From contig NZ_QVMH01000022.1 in assembly GCF_010501035.1 (NCBI RefSeq), positions 1-32,354 of the forward strand: 32,354 nt of DNA, read 5' to 3'. A model generated the notes under the pieces. It worked only from the letters and a program-made list of their open reading frames with translations, made no database searches and had not been told where the DNA came from. Each line of letters opens with the position of its first letter. Position 1 is the first letter of the stretch. Source of the stretch: Paludibacter sp. 221 (GTDB taxonomy: Bacteria > Bacteroidota > Bacteroidia > Bacteroidales > Paludibacteraceae). The position numbers and the translations under genes are program-made. Below are positions 28,632 through 32,354 of the stretch, in pieces.

Positions 28632-30062
28632 ATGAAAAAACACATTTTACCATTGTTGTTCCTGTTTCTATCGGCAGCATGGCTAAATGCCCAGACAAAA
28701 CCCAAACTGAGTAGCAGCACCAATGAGTTTTGGTATTATATTCAGTTTTGCAAGGGCGGCGCCGTAATACAGGATATGGGAAACAATACCAACTTACTTA
28801 CCAAGAAAAAAGTTGACGGACAAGCCTCGCAACTTTGGAAACTTACCGGCACGCATGACAATTATGTACTTGTGAGCAAGCAAGGACGAACGATGAACTA
28901 TTCGTCCAACCGTTTTCAGGCAAGCACCGGTTCGTCGGTCAAGTTTGCTCTGGTTTCTACAACAAACACAAGTTTTGCACCGGCTTGGGAGTTGAAACGC
29001 GTGGGACAAACACAGTGTATGAACCAATACGGCGGTGCCGGAGTGGATGCAGAATTAGGTCAATGGACTGCCGGCGATGGCAACAACCCTCTGATTTTTA
29101 TACCCGAAGACCCATCCCGCGAATTATTTCCTGAAATTAGCAGCGGTACAAACCACGTCTGGTATTACATCCAATTCAAAAAAGGCGACGCAGTACTCCA
29201 AGATATGGGAGACGGCGAGAATCTGAAAACCAAAATACCTCGCAAACACGATTCACAACTGTGGAAAGTAAGCTATTCGGGCGATAATTATATCATCGAA
29301 AGCAAACTGGGAAACAAAATAATATATTCTGATGGATTTTATAAAACAAGTTCCACAGGCAGCACATTATTTCAAGTCCGCTCAACCACAAACAAAAATT
29401 ACCCCACAGCTTTTGAATTGCAGCGTACCGGTACCGAAAAGTGTATGAATCAATGGGAAAAAGCAGGATTTGAACGTCAGTTGGGCGAATGGCTTTCTGG
29501 CGACAATAGCAACACATTGCAGTTTGTAAACATAGATGAAATGGCTAAAACAGACGATTTTCAAAATACAAACGATGTATTTATAGATTACACAGGCTGT
29601 TCCAAAATAATAAAACTGAATTTACCCAAGTGTACACACATTGGCAAAAATGCTTTTGCAGCCTGCACTGTATTGGGAAATCTGACCTTTTCTTATTGCA
29701 CCCCTCCCGTATACGGCAAAAACGCATTTTACTCGCCGCAAGACATCAATATCGAGATTGAAAACCAAGACAACGACATTGTTTCAAAATGGCGCGACAT
29801 AGCCGAGTGGGATGCCTTTAAATGGAAATCCACATCGAGTATCAACGAGGTAGAGACACAAGGATGGATAATCAGCGTTTTAGGAAATCGTCTGATTATT
29901 TCAGGACTTATGCCCGGAAGCGAAATCCGAATTTTCTCCGTATCAGGAACGCAACAATATTTTTCGTCCACTCAAGACGGCACGCTGGATATTGTGCTCC
30001 CAACCGGGTTCTATATTGTGAATCAATATAACAAAAGCCAAAAAATTTTCATAACCAAATAA
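28632..30062 (+). CDS. Secreted ricin-like/LRR protein with T9SS sorting domain
   Basis: This is a 476-residue secreted protein. After a signal peptide (about 1-20, ending WLNAQ) come two related ricin-like beta-trefoil repeats at about 30-160 and 170-300. They share WYYIQF, QDMG, SQLWK and CMNQ motifs. Then comes a short BspA-type leucine-rich segment (about 318-395, with IGKNAFAACT and YGKNAF). A type A T9SS sorting domain covers about 405-476, ending VLPTGFYIV and KIFITK. No enzyme domain is seen, so it probably binds carbohydrate or a surface partner. The gene runs nine bases short of the metallophosphoesterase gene, so the two are co-expressed. The repeats differ in sequence from those of the 578-residue ricin-like protein. 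Confidence 0.75.
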   Translation: MKKHILPLLFLFLSAAWLNAQTKPKLSSSTNEFWYYIQFCKGGAVIQDMGNNTNLLTKKKVDGQASQLWKLTGTHDNYVLVSKQGRTMNYSSNRFQASTGSSVKFALVSTTNTSFAPAWELKRVGQTQCMNQYGGAGVDAELGQWTAGDGNNPLIFIPEDPSRELFPEISSGTNHVWYYIQFKKGDAVLQDMGDGENLKTKIPRKHDSQLWKVSYSGDNYIIESKLGNKIIYSDGFYKTSSTGSTLFQVRSTTNKNYPTAFELQRTGTEKCMNQWEKAGFERQLGEWLSGDNSNTLQFVNIDEMAKTDDFQNTNDVFIDYTGCSKIIKLNLPKCTHIGKNAFAACTVLGNLTFSYCTPPVYGKNAFYSPQDINIEIENQDNDIVSKWRDIAEWDAFKWKSTSSINEVETQGWIISVLGNRLIISGLMPGSEIRIFSVSGTQQYFSSTQDGTLDIVLPTGFYIVNQYNKSQKIFITK

Positions 30063-30071
30063 ATAAAAACC

Positions 30072-31577
30072 ATGAAACACATGAAGCAATATATACTTCT
30101 TGTTTTACTGATATGCACACAGGCTATAGTGGCACAAAAGGCACAGAGTGTAACAATCGAAGCCGGTAAACTAAGCGAAAGCGTAAAGAATAGCGAACAG
30201 ATTATCACACTGAAAGTATCCGGATTTATGGATGCACGTGATTTTTTCTTTCTAAGAGACAATTGCCCGAATTTGGCGAATCTGGACATTAAAAACGTAA
30301 CAATATTGAAGTATGGCGATTATCCGGCCGGCAGAATTCCGGATTTTGCACTTTCGCGCAGAACCAACACTGAAAATTGGCTGGAAATGCGGTTGAATGG
30401 AACTATTGCGCCAACAAGCAGTTTCTCGGTTACAAAAAAACTGTTCCTTTTAGATAAGAAAACCAATTTATCGACAGCTAAACTAAGCGCAACTATCCCC
30501 GAAGGAGCAAGTATTTCGCCCGATCCTTCGAAGGTAACCATTTCCGATGGCGCAAAAATTAATTTCAAGGTTACTTCCGAAAATGGAGAAACCGTAACAT
30601 ACCAGTACACTTTTTATTTAGACAACTTTTTTACGATGATTGTAGGTGCCGATTCTGAAATTGATATGCGCAACAACAGTGTGAGTGCGCTACAAGAATA
30701 TACAAAAAAAATTATCAATCTTCACAATTACTCGTACAGTTATTCCGACTACAGTTTTATCAAACCAAAGACTTCGCTTTTCATTATGGCAGGCGATATG
30801 GATAGCGACAGGGGCGGACAATTGTCTACTTTCGACAATGTGTTCAAACAAGTTACTGATGCCGGTATTCCGATGATTACCATTTATGGCAACCACGACT
30901 GGGATCCGGAGTATTGGGGCAATGACGGCAACGACGAGGGTTACACATATACCGGCTGGCAAAGCAACGAGCGCACATGGAATGTAGTGAATACATACAT
31001 CGAACGAAGCAAGAATTTAGGTGTAAGCGATGTACACGTATTTTATTCGGGACATGACGAGGTATATCCTTTTGTTTTCAAATTTAAAAACGTACGTTTT
31101 TACATGGGACAAAATTATTGGTTTCAGCCACCTTATTACGTTCCAAATCCTATTGCATTTTGGGAAAGCAGAGAGTTTTATTCTCCCGACGATAACATCA
31201 TTATTCCGCTAACCAACAAAATAAACTCGGAATGGAAAAACGATGCTGCTGTGTGGGTACAACACTACCCTCTCAATTGCGCCGACAAATGGTGGCTCAA
31301 CGAGAATGGCGGCGGATATTCATTAAGCAAACATGCACGCGGTAAATGGAATACTGCTGCAAAACGCCGCGAAAAAACAAAAGAAATGATTCGCGCCACT
31401 AAAAACCCGCAATTTTTTGCCGGTCACAATCATAGCGAAGCTATTTACACACACACGCATACTGATGGAACTTCGTTTAAAGAATACATAGCCGGATATT
31501 ATCCTACCGGACGAGTTTTCATGGTACTACTGCGCGAAGGAATTGGCGTTGTAGAAGTAAAACCAATACAGTTATAA
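30072..31577 (+). CDS. Secreted calcineurin-like metallophosphoesterase
   Basis: This is a 501-residue secreted protein. A signal peptide (about 1-22, ending IVAQ) precedes a BspA-like N-terminal part (about 27-115) and an Ig-like or DUF5018-like beta domain (about 118-183). The metallophosphoesterase domain covers about 188-490. Four of the five metal-site motifs are clear: GDMDSDR (241-247), GNHD (273-276), H398 in QHYP and GHNH (451-454). The first motif, normally DxH, reads GADSEID (D194) and lacks the histidine, so metal site 1 may be altered. It may remove phosphate from sugars, lipids or nucleotides outside the cytoplasm, but the substrate is unknown. It is co-transcribed with the ricin-like protein and followed by a strong terminator. 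ATG at codon 4 is an alternative start. Confidence 0.82.
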   Translation: MKHMKQYILLVLLICTQAIVAQKAQSVTIEAGKLSESVKNSEQIITLKVSGFMDARDFFFLRDNCPNLANLDIKNVTILKYGDYPAGRIPDFALSRRTNTENWLEMRLNGTIAPTSSFSVTKKLFLLDKKTNLSTAKLSATIPEGASISPDPSKVTISDGAKINFKVTSENGETVTYQYTFYLDNFFTMIVGADSEIDMRNNSVSALQEYTKKIINLHNYSYSYSDYSFIKPKTSLFIMAGDMDSDRGGQLSTFDNVFKQVTDAGIPMITIYGNHDWDPEYWGNDGNDEGYTYTGWQSNERTWNVVNTYIERSKNLGVSDVHVFYSGHDEVYPFVFKFKNVRFYMGQNYWFQPPYYVPNPIAFWESREFYSPDDNIIIPLTNKINSEWKNDAAVWVQHYPLNCADKWWLNENGGGYSLSKHARGKWNTAAKRREKTKEMIRATKNPQFFAGHNHSEAIYTHTHTDGTSFKEYIAGYYPTGRVFMVLLREGIGVVEVKPIQL

Positions 31578-31720
31578 AGCATTAGAGTATGGGAAGGCAG
31601 GACTACTGAATACCGCTTTCAGGCATAGTGTAATTTTTTGGGGTGATAATACAAGAAAAGATGCGCTTTAAATAATACAGGGGACTGAATGTCAAAAAAA
31701 AGTCAAAAAAACGACAAAAC

Positions 31721-31757
31721 ACCCTCGTTACAGCATATTGTAGCGAGGGTATTTTTT
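31721..31757. terminator. Terminator of the plus-strand operon, shared with the convergent FISUMP gene
   Basis: ACCCTCGTTACA (31721-31732) pairs with TGTAGCGAGGGT (31739-31750) over 12 bp with one G-U pair and a GCATAT loop. ATTTTTTATT follows on the plus strand. It also lies about 45 bases past the minus-strand gene at 31801, so it may serve both convergent genes. Confidence 0.85.
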
Positions 31758-31800
31758 ATTAAATCGGAACTTTTTGAACACCCTTAAACATATCCAAACA

Positions 31801-32354
31801 TTATAATTCTGAGATACACCGTACACTTAAGCCGCTCGCACGGTGGTTCAGGTACGCAGGGTACACGCTACTACCATTGAAGTGCAGGTTGAGCGAGGTA
31901 TAACTGTAAACGCTACCACTCCAGTAGTGGCCGTTAGAACCTACGTTATAGAGCTCGCCAGTACCGTGGCTGCGGTAGCCGGCGGCGGGCAAAAATAATG
32001 TAGTAGTCTCGCCGTCGGGTTTAATCTCGTAACCGTTTGTTCCACCTGTAGAATACCAAGACCAAGTGTTAGCTACAGCAGTAGCTTTAGCACCGGGAGC
32101 TGAACCGCCACGAAAGATATCACTCCATTCGCCCTGAGCAGGAACGCGCCAACCGGCAGGACATGGGTCGTAAGTACCATTTTTTTGGTTACGCCAGTTA
32201 AGGTCAGCAGTAGGAACTTTTGTTACATCAATCCAGTTGTAAGGATAAGAAGGAGCTTTAATAAAGGAACCGGAAATATCGGCAGGAAGTGTAGCATCAT
32301 TGTTAGTAGACAATGTAGTGGTTGCAGCACTGGTACGCTTCTCGTGACCGTCAG
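31801..32354 (-). CDS. FISUMP-domain protein, 5' end beyond the window (partial)
   Basis: The frame is open from the window edge to the stop at 31801, about 184 residues, so the start is missing. A TTG at 32313 could be read as a start, but the frame continues upstream without a stop. The visible part matches the Fibrobacter succinogenes major paralogous (FISUMP) domain: DPCPAGWRVP, LPAAGYR, YWSGS and a closing LSVRCISEL. These are secreted or surface proteins of unknown function, often present in many near-identical copies. This domain usually follows other modules, so the missing part may hold a signal peptide and further domains. It converges on the plus-strand operon. Confidence 0.8.
   Translation of the reverse strand, partial: DGHEKRTSAATTTLSTNNDATLPADISGSFIKAPSYPYNWIDVTKVPTADLNWRNQKNGTYDPCPAGWRVPAQGEWSDIFRGGSAPGAKATAVANTWSWYSTGGTNGYEIKPDGETTTLFLPAAGYRSHGTGELYNVGSNGHYWSGSVYSYTSLNLHFNGSSVYPAYLNHRASGLSVRCISEL

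Noticed and set aside
31692-31712. GTCAAAAAAA repeat before the last terminator as a regulatory repeat
   Set aside because: It is two short A-rich words next to each other, consistent with low-complexity sequence.
32311-32313. TTG as the true start of the FISUMP protein
   Set aside because: The frame stays open to the window end with normal-looking sequence, so the real start lies outside.

Overview
The window looks like a chromosomal stretch of a Bacteroidota bacterium, most likely Bacteroidales and perhaps a Dysgonomonas- or Parabacteroides-like genus (the genus is a weak guess). The reasons are AT-rich spacers, the Bacteroidota promoter form TAnnTTTG with an upstream TTG or TTTG, mostly no Shine-Dalgarno sequence, many MKK-type signal peptides and lipoproteins, DUF6377, DUF4488 and DUF4832-type proteins, and C-termini resembling type IX secretion (T9SS) sorting domains. 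No rRNA, tRNA, CRISPR array or intact insertion sequence was seen.

Layout: 1-614 is a (CT)16 tract followed by non-coding DNA with one strong hairpin. 615-4318 is a housekeeping block on the minus strand: mntP, ffh, folD, rsmE. 4319-4867 is non-coding but highly structured, with a 151-bp imperfect palindrome and a smaller branched hairpin. 4868-7975 holds two membrane-spanning one-component regulators of opposite topology. One is a DUF6377/TPR protein with a C-terminal HTH. The other is an XRE HTH joined through one transmembrane helix to a periplasmic DUF4488 domain, next to a lipoprotein made of the same domain. 8284-21567 is a long minus-strand glycan-degradation cluster: DUF4488 lipoprotein, DUF4874/DUF4832 protein, ricin-like T9SS protein, second DUF4874/DUF4832 protein, two DUF4488 lipoproteins, NPCBM-GH36, an MGH1-like (GH63-type) glycosidase and a second GH36. 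21746-28071 adds an M60-like mucin-type metallopeptidase with two discoidin domains, a zinc-ribbon protein and a large GH2 beta-galactosidase. 28072-28631 is a divergent regulatory region. 28632-31577 is a plus-strand operon of a ricin-like/LRR/T9SS protein and a secreted calcineurin-like metallophosphoesterase. 31801-32354 is a FISUMP-domain gene cut by the window end.

Together, the secreted alpha-galactosidases, beta-galactosidase, MGH1-like glycosidase, carbohydrate-binding proteins and M60 peptidase suggest attack on galactose-capped glycoproteins or similar glycans. No SusC/SusD pair is present here. The most unusual feature is the repeated DUF4488 domain: four lipoproteins plus one copy as the extracytoplasmic half of a DNA-binding regulator. 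This suggests an undescribed sensing system tied to the glycan genes.
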